DNA of 64,000 nucleotides from Roseomonas alba (GTDB lineage Bacteria > Pseudomonadota > Alphaproteobacteria > Acetobacterales > Acetobacteraceae), in contig NZ_JAHYBZ010000003.1 of the NCBI RefSeq assembly GCF_019430885.1, positions 558,001 to 622,000 of the forward strand. Reading direction: 5' to 3'. Positions within the stretch are counted from its first letter, which is position 1; every line of letters starts with the position of its first letter. The position numbers were made by a program, and so were the translations under genes. A model generated the notes under the pieces. That model had not been told where the DNA came from. It ran no database searches and worked only from the letters and a program-made list of their open reading frames with translations. Shown here piece by piece: positions 36,836 to 45,354 of this stretch.

Positions 36836-37467
36836 TGTTCTACGAACCGCGCAATGGGCATGGGCTGCCCTATGACCCATTCAAGGCGATCGTAGCGCCG
36901 CGGCCGATCGGGTGGATCTCGACGCTGGATGCGCAGGGACGGACGAACCTCGCGCCCTATTCCTTCTTCAACGCCGTGCATTCGCGCCCGGCCATGGTGA
37001 TGTTCACGACGGAATCGATGAAGCACAGCGCGGCGAATGCGATCGCGAGCGGGGAGTTCGTCTTCAACCTCTGCTCCCGCCCGCTGTTCGACGCGATGAA
37101 CATCTCCTCCGGCGCGCTGGCCGAGGGCGAAAGCGAGTTCGACGCGGCGGGGCTGGAGACGGCGCCGTCGCGTGTGGTGAAGGCACCGCGCGTCGCGGCA
37201 TCCCCGGCGGCGCTGGAATGCCGCACGGTCCAGTCCTTCCAGTTCCACGATGCCGAGGGCGCGACGCTGCAGGGCTGGATGGTGATCGGCCAGGTTGTCG
37301 GCGTGCATATCGACGAGGCCTTCCTGCGGGAGGGCCGCTTCGACACGGCGGCGGCCCAGCCGCTGGCCCGCTGCGGCTATCGCGACTACGCCGCGGTGAC
37401 CGAGATCTTCGAGGCGCTGCGCCCGACCGATGGTGGGGCCTATCGGCCGGGGCAGCCGGATCGGTAG
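36835..37467 (+). CDS. Flavin reductase-like, FMN-binding split-barrel protein
   Basis: This 210-residue protein has the DIM6/NTAB-type split barrel: AIVAPRPIGWISTLDAQGRTNLAPYSFFNAVHSRPAMVMF is the FMN phosphate-binding region of this family, and the SGEFVFNLCS segment follows. Related proteins reduce FMN for partner monooxygenases or bind FMN without a known partner. No monooxygenase gene is adjacent. The coupling to tctA suggests a role in metabolism of the imported carboxylate, which is inference. Confidence 0.85.
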   Translation: MFYEPRNGHGLPYDPFKAIVAPRPIGWISTLDAQGRTNLAPYSFFNAVHSRPAMVMFTTESMKHSAANAIASGEFVFNLCSRPLFDAMNISSGALAEGESEFDAAGLETAPSRVVKAPRVAASPAALECRTVQSFQFHDAEGATLQGWMVIGQVVGVHIDEAFLREGRFDTAAAQPLARCGYRDYAAVTEIFEALRPTDGGAYRPGQPDR

Positions 37468-37473
37468 GCTGGG

Positions 37474-37500
37474 CCAACATCATGTTGCATTGGATGTTGG
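37474..37500 (+). promoter_or_regulatory. Palindromic operator candidate of the ccdAB-like operon
   Basis: CCAACATC (37474-37481) and GATGTTGG (37493-37500) are perfect 8-bp inverted arms 11 nt apart. Inside, CAACAT-C-ATGTTG (37475-37487) is a second perfect palindrome. So the half-site ATGTTG appears twice directly and once inverted, 20 bp before the antitoxin start. This is the expected layout for autorepression by an HTH antitoxin. Confidence 0.6.
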
Positions 37501-37519
37501 AAAATCCCACCATTGGGCG

Positions 37520-37924
37520 ATGAGAAATCCCGAGGCCCAGACCGCCATCGACCGCGCCGGCGGCGTCAGTGCCCTGGCGCAACGACTGGGGCTGGACCAT
37601 TCTACGGTGTCGGGTTGGAAAGCCGTACCGGCGCGCCATGTCCCGGCCGTCGCCGCCGCGGCGGGGCTCGGCCTGCATGAGGTCCGGCCGGATCTCTACC
37701 GGCCCGGCCAACAGGGCGGATTCACGGAAAACCAACAACCGCTCGTCGCCGAGGCCCGAGGCCTCGGCCTGGATCCCGAGGCCATCGCGACAAAGGCCAT
37801 CACCGAGGCCGTGCGCGCGGAAAAGGCGCAGCGCTGGCTGGATGAAAATCGCGACGCGATCGAGGCATGGAACCGCTGGACTGAGGAGAACGAACTCCCC
37901 CTCGCGCGCTACCGCATGTTCTGA
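37520..37924 (+). CDS. CcdA-type antitoxin with N-terminal YdaS-like helix-turn-helix
   Basis: This 134-residue protein looks like a two-part fusion. Residues 1-62 resemble the YdaS/Cro-like antitoxin HTH (AIDRAGGVSALAQRLGLDHSTVSGWKAVPARHV, ending in HEVRPDLY). Residues about 73-134 resemble CcdA: the helical part of the ribbon-helix-helix (LVAEARGLGLDPEAI, ITEAVRAEKAQRWL) and the toxin-binding tail ENRDAIEAWNRWTEENELPLARYRMF. Classical CcdA is about 72 residues and binds DNA with its own ribbon-helix-helix. Here the first strand seems lost and DNA binding may have moved to the HTH. The CcdB-like toxin follows after 3 nt. A palindrome lies just upstream. Confidence 0.8.
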   Translation: MRNPEAQTAIDRAGGVSALAQRLGLDHSTVSGWKAVPARHVPAVAAAAGLGLHEVRPDLYRPGQQGGFTENQQPLVAEARGLGLDPEAIATKAITEAVRAEKAQRWLDENRDAIEAWNRWTEENELPLARYRMF

Positions 37925-37927
37925 CCG

Positions 37928-38230
37928 GTGGCGCGCTTCGATCTTCATCGCGCGCCGGGCGGCGCGGCAGGATATGTCGTGAACGTGCAGAGCGACCTGC
38001 TCGACCACCTCCAGACGCGGGTGGTCGTGCCGCTGCTGCCGCCCGATCGCGTGCCGCCCGCCATGCCGGACCTGCATCCGAACCTGGCGGTGCAGGGTGA
38101 GGCCTTTCTCCTGGCAACGCAGCTTCTTGCCGCGGTGCCGCGGCGCGAACTCGGTCCGGTCGTCGGCAGCCTCGCTTCCGAACGCGACGCCATCACCCGC
38201 GCCCTCGACCTGCTGCTGACCGGCTTCTGA
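37928..38230 (+). CDS. ccdB: CcdB-family gyrase-poison toxin
   Basis: This 100-residue protein has CcdB hallmarks: VQSDLLDHLQTRVVVPLLP near residues 20-38, HPNLAVQGEAFLLATQ, AAVPRRELG, and a short hydrophobic C-terminus LLLTGF. F-plasmid CcdB poisons DNA gyrase through the C-terminal residues Trp-Gly-Ile. Here the Trp position is Thr, as seen in other chromosomal homologues, so target or potency may differ. GTG 37928 follows the antitoxin stop by 3 nt. The stop directly abuts the convergent MFS stop at 38231. Confidence 0.88.
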   Translation: MARFDLHRAPGGAAGYVVNVQSDLLDHLQTRVVVPLLPPDRVPPAMPDLHPNLAVQGEAFLLATQLLAAVPRRELGPVVGSLASERDAITRALDLLLTGF

Positions 38231-39478
38231 TCAGCCCTGGACCGGGCGCACCGTCGCCAGGATCGCCGCGCCCACCGCGAGGAAGACCAGCACCGTCGCC
38301 ATCCCCGCACGCTGGCTGCCGGAGGCATCCGTCACCGCCGCCAGCACCGCCGGGCCGAAGAATCCCGTGACCCGTCCCGACAGCGCGAACAATCCGAAAT
38401 GCGCGGTCACCTCGCCTTCGGGCGCCATCCGCGCCATCAGCGTGCGCGACGCCGCCTGGGCCGGCCCCATGAAGATGCCGAGCACCATGGCGAGCCCCCA
38501 GAACACCGCCTTGCTGTCGGTCAGCAGCAGCGCCGCGCCCACCACGACCATTGCGACGAGGGCCACCATCACCGTCGGCTTGGACCCCAGCCGGTCCTCC
38601 ACCAGCCCGAACCCCGCCGCGCCGAGCCCCGCCGTCACGTTCAGCGCGATGCCGAAGAGCAGGATCTCCTCGAAGGTCATGCCATGCACGCCGGCGGCGA
38701 AGATGGCGCCGAAGGCGAACAGCGTGTTCAGCCCATCCGTGTAGAACAGCCGCGCGATGAGGAAGCGCATCATGTCCGGCCGCCGGGGCAGGCCGCGCAG
38801 CAGGCCGCGCGTCTCGGCCACGCAATGGGTGACCGCCTGCCCCATGGGCAGGTGTTCGCCAGGCTGGTCGGGCACCATCACCAGCACCGGCCAGCCGAAG
38901 ACGACCGTCCAGACGGCGACCAGCAGCGCCGTCGCGCGGACCTGCTCGGATGTCGATCGGTCCAGGCCGAACAGCGGCGGATTCGGCTGCACCAGCAGCA
39001 CCAGCGCGATGGCCAGGCAGGCCAGCCCGCCCGCATAGCCCAACCCCCAGGCGAGGCCCGAGATGCGGCCCATCTGCGCCGGTTCGGCGACTTCCGGCAG
39101 CATGGAATTGTAGAAGACCGTGCCGAGCTCGAAGGCCAGCGTCGCGATGCCGACACAGACCAGCAGCCACAGCGTCCAGGACGGATTGGGCTGCGCATAC
39201 CAGACCAAGCCGGTGAACACCGCCGTCACCAGCGTGCACAGGGCCAGCAGCATGCGCCGGTGCCCGCCCCGATCGGCGATCGCCCCCAGCAACGGCGACA
39301 GCACCGCGATACCGAGGGCGGACAGCGTCTGCATCCACCCCCATTGCGCTTGGCCCGTCGCCGGATCCGGCGCGATGCCCTGGGTGAAATAGGCCGCGAT
39401 GACGAAAGTGGAGACCACCGTCGGGAAGGCCGAGTTCGCCCAGTCGAAGGACGCCCAGGCGAAGGCCTTGCGGTTCAT
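38231..39478 (-). CDS. MFS transporter, UMF1/Atg22-like
   Basis: This 415-residue inner-membrane protein has about twelve transmembrane segments. The start FAWASFDWANSAFPTVVSTFVIAAYF matches UMF1 proteins, bacterial relatives of the yeast vacuolar effluxer Atg22. The second MFS motif GAIADRGGHRRMLL is clear. Substrates are unknown. It follows the heparinase gene by 9 bp on the minus strand and is probably the last gene of the rpe - heparinase - MFS unit. Confidence 0.88.
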   Translation of the reverse strand: MNRKAFAWASFDWANSAFPTVVSTFVIAAYFTQGIAPDPATGQAQWGWMQTLSALGIAVLSPLLGAIADRGGHRRMLLALCTLVTAVFTGLVWYAQPNPSWTLWLLVCVGIATLAFELGTVFYNSMLPEVAEPAQMGRISGLAWGLGYAGGLACLAIALVLLVQPNPPLFGLDRSTSEQVRATALLVAVWTVVFGWPVLVMVPDQPGEHLPMGQAVTHCVAETRGLLRGLPRRPDMMRFLIARLFYTDGLNTLFAFGAIFAAGVHGMTFEEILLFGIALNVTAGLGAAGFGLVEDRLGSKPTVMVALVAMVVVGAALLLTDSKAVFWGLAMVLGIFMGPAQAASRTLMARMAPEGEVTAHFGLFALSGRVTGFFGPAVLAAVTDASGSQRAGMATVLVFLAVGAAILATVRPVQG

Positions 39479-39487
39479 GAAGGGTGG

Positions 39488-41149
39488 CTACTCCGGCGCC
39501 GCCACGCCGCCCGGGGCCGGCATCGACACGCGGGTGATGGCCCACTGGATCGAGGTCTCGCCCTCCTCGGCCAGGAGCACGACCTGGGAGGCGCGGCGGG
39601 GTTCGCCGCCGAGATAGACGCTGTCCTCCAGCGCGACCCGCGCGCCCTTGGCCCGGATCTTCCACCCGATGCCCGAGGGCAGGCGCAGCAGCGCCGCGCT
39701 CTCATCCTGCAACAGAGTGGCAGCGACGCCCGGATGGAGATGGAAGCGCATCGCGAAGGCCGGGATGGTGGCGTCGCCGGCGATCTCGACGACATCCTCC
39801 CCGCGCAGGTCGTCGCCGGATTCCGCCAGGTAGAGCCGCCGCCGATGCACTGCGCCGAAGGCCCGGCGCCAGCCGTCATGGCTCGCTTCCAGCCACTGCG
39901 CGCCGGCGGATTCGTGGCGGGCGGTCTCAACCTGCTCGGGCCGGCGGCCGAGGCCCTCGGAGCGCAGCTCGGACGAATTGGTGTCCGACAGCACCAGGGT
40001 CGAATGCGCCGCCGTGGCGCGCAGCGCATCACGCCAGGCTTCCTCGGCGGCCGGCGCCGCGCCGCAATTCACGATCAGCCGGTCGCGGCCGACCGACATT
40101 TCGAAGGCGAGCGTCCCGGCATGGGCGAAGCGATCCGCCCCCGCCGGCAGCCCACCATCACCGCCGCTCGAGGCGCGGGGAGACGGCGGCGCGCCGGTAT
40201 CGGCGATGATCAGCGTGCGCCCGGCCTGCAAGCGCTGGAACCCGGTCTCGGGCAGGTCGAAGGGCGCACGGCCGCGCGCCTGGCCCTGGGTCAGCACCAG
40301 GTCGATCAGCGACGATCCTTCGTCCCGCGTCCCGTTGAACAGCGCCAGCCCGCCATCCCCGTGACGGAACAGCCGCAGCGCCGGCGCGGCGCGGTCCAGC
40401 ACCGCCGGCAGGTGCGGTGGCGGTTCCATGCCCGCGCCATGCAGCAGGTTGCGGATCTCGATCAGGTCCTGCAGCGCCAGGAGCTGCATCGCCGGCGACC
40501 GCTCCACATGCCCGCCATCGGGGTGGAACTGCCGCTCGATCTCCGCCGGCAGGAAGCGTGCGGCGCGTTGGAGATAGGCATCCTCCTGCAAGGCGATCGC
40601 CGCCGCCATCGCGCCCTTCAGGGCGACCAGGGCGCCACGGTGCTCGGCCTCGGCGGGCAGGACGGCGGACAGGTCGCGCGCATCCTGCGCCATGCGCGTC
40701 ATGATGGCGCGGCGGAAGGCGTCCTCGGCCGTCGCGGCGAAGAAATCCCAATGGCCAAGCCAGGCCGACAGCCGCGCGCCCACCACTTCCGGCGCATCGG
40801 CCACAGGCTCGTCGGCGCCGCGCACCAGCCAGTCATCCGTCAGCGCCCGCGCATGCAGCCGCGCCGCGTCGGTCCCCAGTGCACGCAGGTCGCGCATCCA
40901 GGCGAAGCCATGCGCCGCCGCGCGCCAGGGCGCGGTGCCGGAAGTGATGTCCCAGCCCTCGGTGCCCGGCAGGCCGATGCGCAGGGGGCGGGCGGTGCCC
41001 AGAGTCTCGAATTCCCCGCGCAGCAGTCGCGCGCCGCGCGCCGGGTCGCCGGGCCAGAGGTCTCGAAAGGCCCGCGCCGGGGCCTCGGGCACGCGGACCG
41101 GCTTGAGCCGCGAGAGCTTCTGCCGGAACCCGCGTACGATGCCGATCAT
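39488..41149 (-). CDS. Heparinase II/III family protein
   Basis: This 553-residue protein has an N-terminal alpha-toroid region with [30 protein letters not shown] and [29 protein letters not shown], where the ERSP segment is typical, and a C-terminal beta-sandwich (Hepar_II_III) with [18 protein letters not shown] and [16 protein letters not shown]. No signal peptide is obvious. Family members cleave acidic polysaccharides, but most alphaproteobacterial copies are uncharacterised. ATG 41149 overlaps the rpe stop (ATGA). In many alphaproteobacteria this gene precedes purH; here purH lies about 13 kb away. Confidence 0.85.
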   Translation of the reverse strand: MIGIVRGFRQKLSRLKPVRVPEAPARAFRDLWPGDPARGARLLRGEFETLGTARPLRIGLPGTEGWDITSGTAPWRAAAHGFAWMRDLRALGTDAARLHARALTDDWLVRGADEPVADAPEVVGARLSAWLGHWDFFAATAEDAFRRAIMTRMAQDARDLSAVLPAEAEHRGALVALKGAMAAAIALQEDAYLQRAARFLPAEIERQFHPDGGHVERSPAMQLLALQDLIEIRNLLHGAGMEPPPHLPAVLDRAAPALRLFRHGDGGLALFNGTRDEGSSLIDLVLTQGQARGRAPFDLPETGFQRLQAGRTLIIADTGAPPSPRASSGGDGGLPAGADRFAHAGTLAFEMSVGRDRLIVNCGAAPAAEEAWRDALRATAAHSTLVLSDTNSSELRSEGLGRRPEQVETARHESAGAQWLEASHDGWRRAFGAVHRRRLYLAESGDDLRGEDVVEIAGDATIPAFAMRFHLHPGVAATLLQDESAALLRLPSGIGWKIRAKGARVALEDSVYLGGEPRRASQVVLLAEEGETSIQWAITRVSMPAPGGVAAPE

Positions 41150-41808
41150 GCGGTGGGCCCGCGGATCGCCGCGATCGCGGCGGCATAGTCCGGCTGGCCG
41201 AAGACAGCGGTCCCGGCGACCAGGCAATCGGCGCCCGCGGCGATGCAGGCCGGTGCCGTCTTCGGCGTCACGCCACCATCCACCTGCAGATGGATGGACC
41301 GCCCCGAGGCATCGATCATCTTCCGCAGAGTCGCGATTTTCGAAAGCTGGCTGTCGATAAAGGACTGCCCGCCAAAGCCCGGATTCACCGACATGACCAG
41401 GATCAGGTCTGTCAGATCCAGCACATGCGCCACCGCGTCGACCGGCGTCGCCGGATTGAGCACCACGCCTGCCTTCTTGCCCAGCGCACGGATGGTCTGG
41501 AGCGACCGGTGCAGATGCGGCCCAGCCTCCGGATGCAGGGAAATCAGGTCCGCTCCGGCCTCGGCAAAGGCCGCGAGGTAGGGATCGGCCGGCGCGATCA
41601 TCAGATGCACGTCGAAGGGGATGGCGCTGTGCCTGCGCAGCGCCTTCACCACCACCGGGCCGAAGGAAATGTTGGGCACGAAATGCCCATCCATGATGTC
41701 GAGATGCAGCCAGTCGGCGCCGGCAGCGGTGACGGCCTCGACCTCTTCGCCCAGGCGGGCGAAGTCGGCGGCCAGCAGGGATGGGGCAATCAGCGGCGAC
41801 TCGGGCAC
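41146..41808 (-). CDS. rpe: Ribulose-phosphate 3-epimerase
   Basis: This roughly 220-residue TIM-barrel enzyme interconverts ribulose-5-phosphate and xylulose-5-phosphate. Signatures are [35 protein letters not shown] with metal-binding His and Asp, [13 protein letters not shown], and [11 protein letters not shown] chose GTG 41808 because it gives the family length; TTG 41844 is the furthest in-frame alternative. The heparinase gene overlaps its stop. Confidence 0.95.
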   Translation of the reverse strand: MPESPLIAPSLLAADFARLGEEVEAVTAAGADWLHLDIMDGHFVPNISFGPVVVKALRRHSAIPFDVHLMIAPADPYLAAFAEAGADLISLHPEAGPHLHRSLQTIRALGKKAGVVLNPATPVDAVAHVLDLTDLILVMSVNPGFGGQSFIDSQLSKIATLRKMIDASGRSIHLQVDGGVTPKTAPACIAAGADCLVAGTAVFGQPDYAAAIAAIRGPTA

Positions 41809-41858
41809 GAAGTTGTTGTAGCCGCTTGGGTTCCAGGGGGGCAACCGGGCGGTGCGGC

Positions 41859-41881
41859 GCGGGCCCGGTCGCCGGGCCCGC
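41859..41881 (-). terminator. Strong GC hairpin between lipoprotein gene and rpe
   Basis: GCGGGCCCGG-TCG-CCGGGCCCGC is a perfect 10-bp stem with a 3-nt loop. A second hairpin, GGGCGC-GCA-GCGCCC, lies at 41886-41900. Both sit in the 120-bp gap downstream of the lipoprotein gene on the minus strand. No U-tract follows, but the stems are strong enough to pause or stop transcription. Confidence 0.5.
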
Positions 41882-41928
41882 GGGAGGGCGCGCAGCGCCC
41901 GGGCGCCGGCGCCGTCCCGGCCCGCTCG

Positions 41929-42393
41929 TCAACCGCCCGGCGGGGCCATCTCGATCAGCATCTCGTCACGGCCGAGACTGAGTGTCGCGCCGATCTGCGA
42001 ACCACGCAGATGCATGATCACGCCCGCGCTGTTCTGCAGCCAGAGTTCGTCGGTCCGGCGGGTATCGAGGCCCTGCACCCCCGTGCCCTGGCTATAGAGG
42101 CCGCGGAAATCCTCGATCCGGCGCAGGTTGTACACCTCGCCCTGCGCCTGGATACGCGCGGCGCCGCCGGGGCCCACCACGGTGCCGACCATGCGGAAGG
42201 GCAGGTCGCGCCCCTGGAAGTGCAGCGTGCCATTGCCGGCGCCCGCGCCGCCGACGAATTCCTCCGACAGCCTCACCGTCCCGACCGGGCGCTGGCCGGC
42301 GATACTCGCCGCCGTCGGTACCGGTGGCGTCACCGAGGAACAGCCGGCCAGGGCGAGCAAGGCCGCGGCAGAGGCGAGGGTGCGACGATACAT
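41929..42393 (-). CDS. Putative lipoprotein of unknown function
   Basis: This 154-residue protein has a type II signal peptide (MYRRTLASAAALLALAGC, lipobox LAGC) and a small soluble domain rich in Gly and beta-strand patterns (GTLHFQGRDLPFRMVGTVVG, GEVYNLRRIEDFRG, LRGSQIGATLSLG). It is predicted to be anchored in the envelope. I do not recognise the family. ATG 42393 was chosen because it starts the signal peptide. It is divergent from the ABC-F gene with a 141-bp gap. Confidence 0.75.
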   Translation of the reverse strand: MYRRTLASAAALLALAGCSSVTPPVPTAASIAGQRPVGTVRLSEEFVGGAGAGNGTLHFQGRDLPFRMVGTVVGPGGAARIQAQGEVYNLRRIEDFRGLYSQGTGVQGLDTRRTDELWLQNSAGVIMHLRGSQIGATLSLGRDEMLIEMAPPGG

Positions 42394-42534
42394 CTGGCGA
42401 AACTCTGGGATTGTTGCGCCGCGCAGGTTCCGCTTCCCGCGCGACCGGGTCAACGGCCGCTTGGCCTGAAGGACCTGCGGACAGGGCTGAATCCGCCCGG
42501 TTGACGGGTCGGGGCCGGCGTGGTCTCGGGCGGC

Positions 42535-44157
42535 ATGATCCGTCTTGATTCCATCTCCCGGCAGAACGGCCGCCAGTTGCTGTTCGTCGAGGCCTCGGCC
42601 GCCCTGCAGAAGGGCGAGCGCATCGGCCTGGTCGGCCCGAATGGGGCCGGAAAATCCACGCTGTTCCGCATGATCACCGGGCAGGAGCAACCCGATGAGG
42701 GCCAGATCCTGGTCGATCGGGGTGTGACCATCGGTTTCTTCAGCCAGGATGTCGGCGAAATGGCCGGCCGGTCCGCCGCAGCCGAGGTGATGGACGGCGC
42801 CGGCGATGTCAGCCGTGTCGCGGCGGAACTGGCGGAACTGGAGGCTGCTCTTTCCGACCCCGACAGGGCGGACGAGATGGACAGCCTGCTGGACCGCTTC
42901 GGCGAGGTCCAGGCACGCTTCGAGGAACTCGGCGGCTATGCGCTGGAGAGCCGCGCGCGGGAGGTGCTGGCCGGCCTCGGCTTCAGCCAGGCGATGATGG
43001 ATGGCGATGTCGGGCTGCTGTCCGGCGGATGGAAGATGCGCGTCGCCCTGGCCCGCATCCTGCTGATGCGCCCCGACGTGATGCTGCTGGACGAGCCGAG
43101 CAACCACCTCGACCTCGAAAGCCTGATCTGGCTGGAGCAGTTCCTCGTCAATTACGACGGCGCGCTGCTGATGACCTCGCACGACCGCGAGTTCATGAAC
43201 CGCATCGTCAACAAGGTCATCGAGATCGACGGCGGCACGCTGACCAGTTTCTCCGGCAATTTCGACTTCTACGAACAGCAGCGCGCGCTGAACGAGAAGC
43301 AGCAGCAGGCGCAGTTCGACCGCCAGCAGGCGATGCTGGCCAAGGAGATTGCCTTCATCGAGCGCTTCAAGGCCCGCGCCTCCCACGCTGCGCAGGTGCA
43401 ATCCCGGGTGAAGAAGCTCGACAAGATCGACCGCGTCGAAGCGCCGCGCCGACGCCAGACCATCGCCTTCGACTTCCCCCCTGCCCCGCGGTCCGGCGAC
43501 GACGTGGCCAGCCTGCGCAAGGTGTCGAAAAGCTATGGCGAGCGGGTGATCTATGACGGGCTCGACCTGCTGGTGCGGCGGCGGGAACGCTGCTGCGTGC
43601 TGGGCGTCAACGGCGCCGGCAAATCCACACTGCTGAAGCTCGTGACCGGCACGACGGAACCGGACGAGGGCAGCGTCGCGATCGGCGGCAGCGTGAAGAT
43701 GGGCTACTTTGCGCAGCACGCGATGGAGTTGCTGGGCGGCGACCGCACGGTATTCGAGGAACTCGAATACACCTTCCCCCAGGCCGGCCAGGGGTCGCTG
43801 CGCGCCCTGGCGGGCTGCTTCGGCTTCTCCGGCGACGATGTCGAGAAGCGGTGCCGCGTCCTGTCAGGCGGGGAGAAGGCGCGGCTGGTCATGGCGCGCA
43901 TGCTCTACGACCCGCCGAACTTCCTGGTGCTGGACGAACCGACCAACCACCTGGACATGGCGACGAAGGAAATGCTGATCGGCGCGCTCGCGGCCTATGA
44001 GGGGACGATGCTGTTCGTGTCCCACGACCGGCACTTCCTCGCCGCACTGTCGAACCGCGTGTTGGAACTGACGCCCGAGGGTCTCCACGACTACAGCGGC
44101 GGGTATACGGAATACGTCGCGCGGACCGGGCAGGAGGCGCCGGGCCTGCACGGTTGA
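42535..44157 (+). CDS. ABC-F family ATPase
   Basis: This 540-residue cytosolic protein has two ABC domains and no transmembrane region. Walker A GPNGAGKST and GVNGAGKST, signatures LSGGWKMRVALARIL and LSGGEKARLVMARML, and DEPSNHLDLESL and DEPTNHLDMATK are all present. The interdomain linker is charged and helical (EQQRALNEKQQQAQFDRQQAM), as in the ribosome-associated ABC-F proteins (EttA, YbiT, Uup). It likely acts on stalled or initiating ribosomes. ATG 42535 was preferred to GTG 42520. Confidence 0.93.
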   Translation: MIRLDSISRQNGRQLLFVEASAALQKGERIGLVGPNGAGKSTLFRMITGQEQPDEGQILVDRGVTIGFFSQDVGEMAGRSAAAEVMDGAGDVSRVAAELAELEAALSDPDRADEMDSLLDRFGEVQARFEELGGYALESRAREVLAGLGFSQAMMDGDVGLLSGGWKMRVALARILLMRPDVMLLDEPSNHLDLESLIWLEQFLVNYDGALLMTSHDREFMNRIVNKVIEIDGGTLTSFSGNFDFYEQQRALNEKQQQAQFDRQQAMLAKEIAFIERFKARASHAAQVQSRVKKLDKIDRVEAPRRRQTIAFDFPPAPRSGDDVASLRKVSKSYGERVIYDGLDLLVRRRERCCVLGVNGAGKSTLLKLVTGTTEPDEGSVAIGGSVKMGYFAQHAMELLGGDRTVFEELEYTFPQAGQGSLRALAGCFGFSGDDVEKRCRVLSGGEKARLVMARMLYDPPNFLVLDEPTNHLDMATKEMLIGALAAYEGTMLFVSHDRHFLAALSNRVLELTPEGLHDYSGGYTEYVARTGQEAPGLHG

Positions 44158-44205
44158 TGGAGGGGACAGGGCCCCTTACGCGCGGAGATCATGGCGGCGG
44201 TGGAA

Positions 44206-44316
44206 CGGGGAAGGGCTCTGCCCTCCCGCGGACCCCCACCCGCCAAAGGCCGAAAGGCCTTTGGCGGGTTCGGCGGCACGGCCGCCAAGGTCTGGAGAGG
44301 GGCTAAGCCCCTCTCC
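44206..44316. repeat. Dispersed palindromic element, copy F (compact form)
   Basis: This is a short 111-bp version. An outer hairpin with AGGGC/GCCCT arms lies at about 44209-44227. A single extended central hairpin (CCCGCCAAAGGCC-GAAA-GGCCTTTGGCGGG arms) spans 44239-44268. A GGCGGC/GCCGCC hairpin follows, and GGAGAGGGGC/GCCCCTCTCC closes at 44294-44316. The two inner hairpins of a full copy seem merged into one, as if the centre had been deleted. It lies in the convergent gap between the ABC-F and PfkB genes. Confidence 0.8.
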
Positions 44317-44331
44317 ATCACCTCCTGCCCG

Positions 44332-45306
44332 TCACTTCGCGACGAGCGCCTTCAGATCAGCCTGCGGCCGCGCCCCGAAATGCGAGATCGCCTCGGCCGC
44401 CGCGACCGAGGCCCAACGACCGCACTCCGCCAGCTCGCGTCCGGCCGTCAGCGCGGCAAGGAACCCCGCGGCATAGGCATCGCCGGCCCCGGTGGTGTCC
44501 ACGACCTGCGTCGGGACGGCTGCCACTTCATGTGCCGTGGTGGCGGTCAGGATCAGGCTGCCCTTCTCGCTGCGGGTCAGCGCGGCGAGGCCGATCTCGG
44601 ACTGGGCGATGGTCGCCGCGGCGTCGAAATCGTCGGTCTGGTAGAGCGCGCAGATCTCGGCCTCATTGGCGAAGAGGATGTCCGCCTCGTTCTTCACGAA
44701 GGCGCGGAAGGCGTCGCGGTGGCGCTCGACGCAGAAGGGGTCCGACAGGGTGATGGCGACCTTGCGGTCCGCGGCATGGGCGATGCGCGCGGCCTCGCGG
44801 AAGGCGGCCTGCGCGGCCGGCGGGTCGAACAGGTAGCCCTCCAGATAGGTCACCTGCGCGCCAGCCACGGCGACGGGATCGATATCCGCCTCGCCGAAGG
44901 TGACGCAGGCTCCGAGGAAGGTGTTCATCGTCCTCTGCCCATCCGGCGAAACGAGGATCAGGCAACGCGCGGTGGGCGCGCCGCCGGATAGCGGCGCGGT
45001 CGGGAAGGTCACCCCGGCGGCGGTGATGTCGTGGCGGAAGACCTGGCCCAGCGCGTCATCCGCGACCTTGCCCAGATAGCCGACCCTGGCCCCCAGTGCG
45101 GCGGCCGCGGCGCAGGTATTCGCCGCCGAACCGCCGCTGCTTTCCACGCCCGGGCCCATGGCGGCGTAGATGCGCTCGGCATCCTCGGTCCCGATCAGCG
45201 CCATGCTGCCCTTGGCCATGCCGTGACGGGCGAGGAAGTCGTCTCCCGCCCGGGCCAGCACGTCCACGATCGCGTTGCCGATGCCGAGGATGTCGAGACT
45301 GGTCAT
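44332..45306 (-). CDS. PfkB-family sugar/nucleoside kinase (adenosine kinase-like)
   Basis: This 324-residue ribokinase-fold enzyme has ILGIGNAIVDVLARAGDDFL at the start, GGSAANTCAAAAALGARVGYLGKV for sugar binding, and the C-terminal signature VVDTTGAGDAYAAGFLAAL with the catalytic Asp. The N-terminal GIGNAIVDV and the SGGSAAN motif are typical of alphaproteobacterial proteins labelled adenosine kinase. The substrate is likely a nucleoside or sugar. It converges on the ABC-F gene across repeat copy F. Confidence 0.9.
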   Translation of the reverse strand: MTSLDILGIGNAIVDVLARAGDDFLARHGMAKGSMALIGTEDAERIYAAMGPGVESSGGSAANTCAAAAALGARVGYLGKVADDALGQVFRHDITAAGVTFPTAPLSGGAPTARCLILVSPDGQRTMNTFLGACVTFGEADIDPVAVAGAQVTYLEGYLFDPPAAQAAFREAARIAHAADRKVAITLSDPFCVERHRDAFRAFVKNEADILFANEAEICALYQTDDFDAAATIAQSEIGLAALTRSEKGSLILTATTAHEVAAVPTQVVDTTGAGDAYAAGFLAALTAGRELAECGRWASVAAAEAISHFGARPQADLKALVAK

Positions 45307-45354
45307 GCTGCGCCTTCCGAAAGGGATCGGAAGGCGCATAGAGCAGATCGCGCG

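Noticed and set aside
38399-41188. Long plus-strand reading frame (929 codons)
   Set aside because: It is antisense to the MFS, heparinase and rpe genes, has no recognisable domains, and is His/Arg/Gln-rich as expected for the antisense frame of a GC-rich gene.
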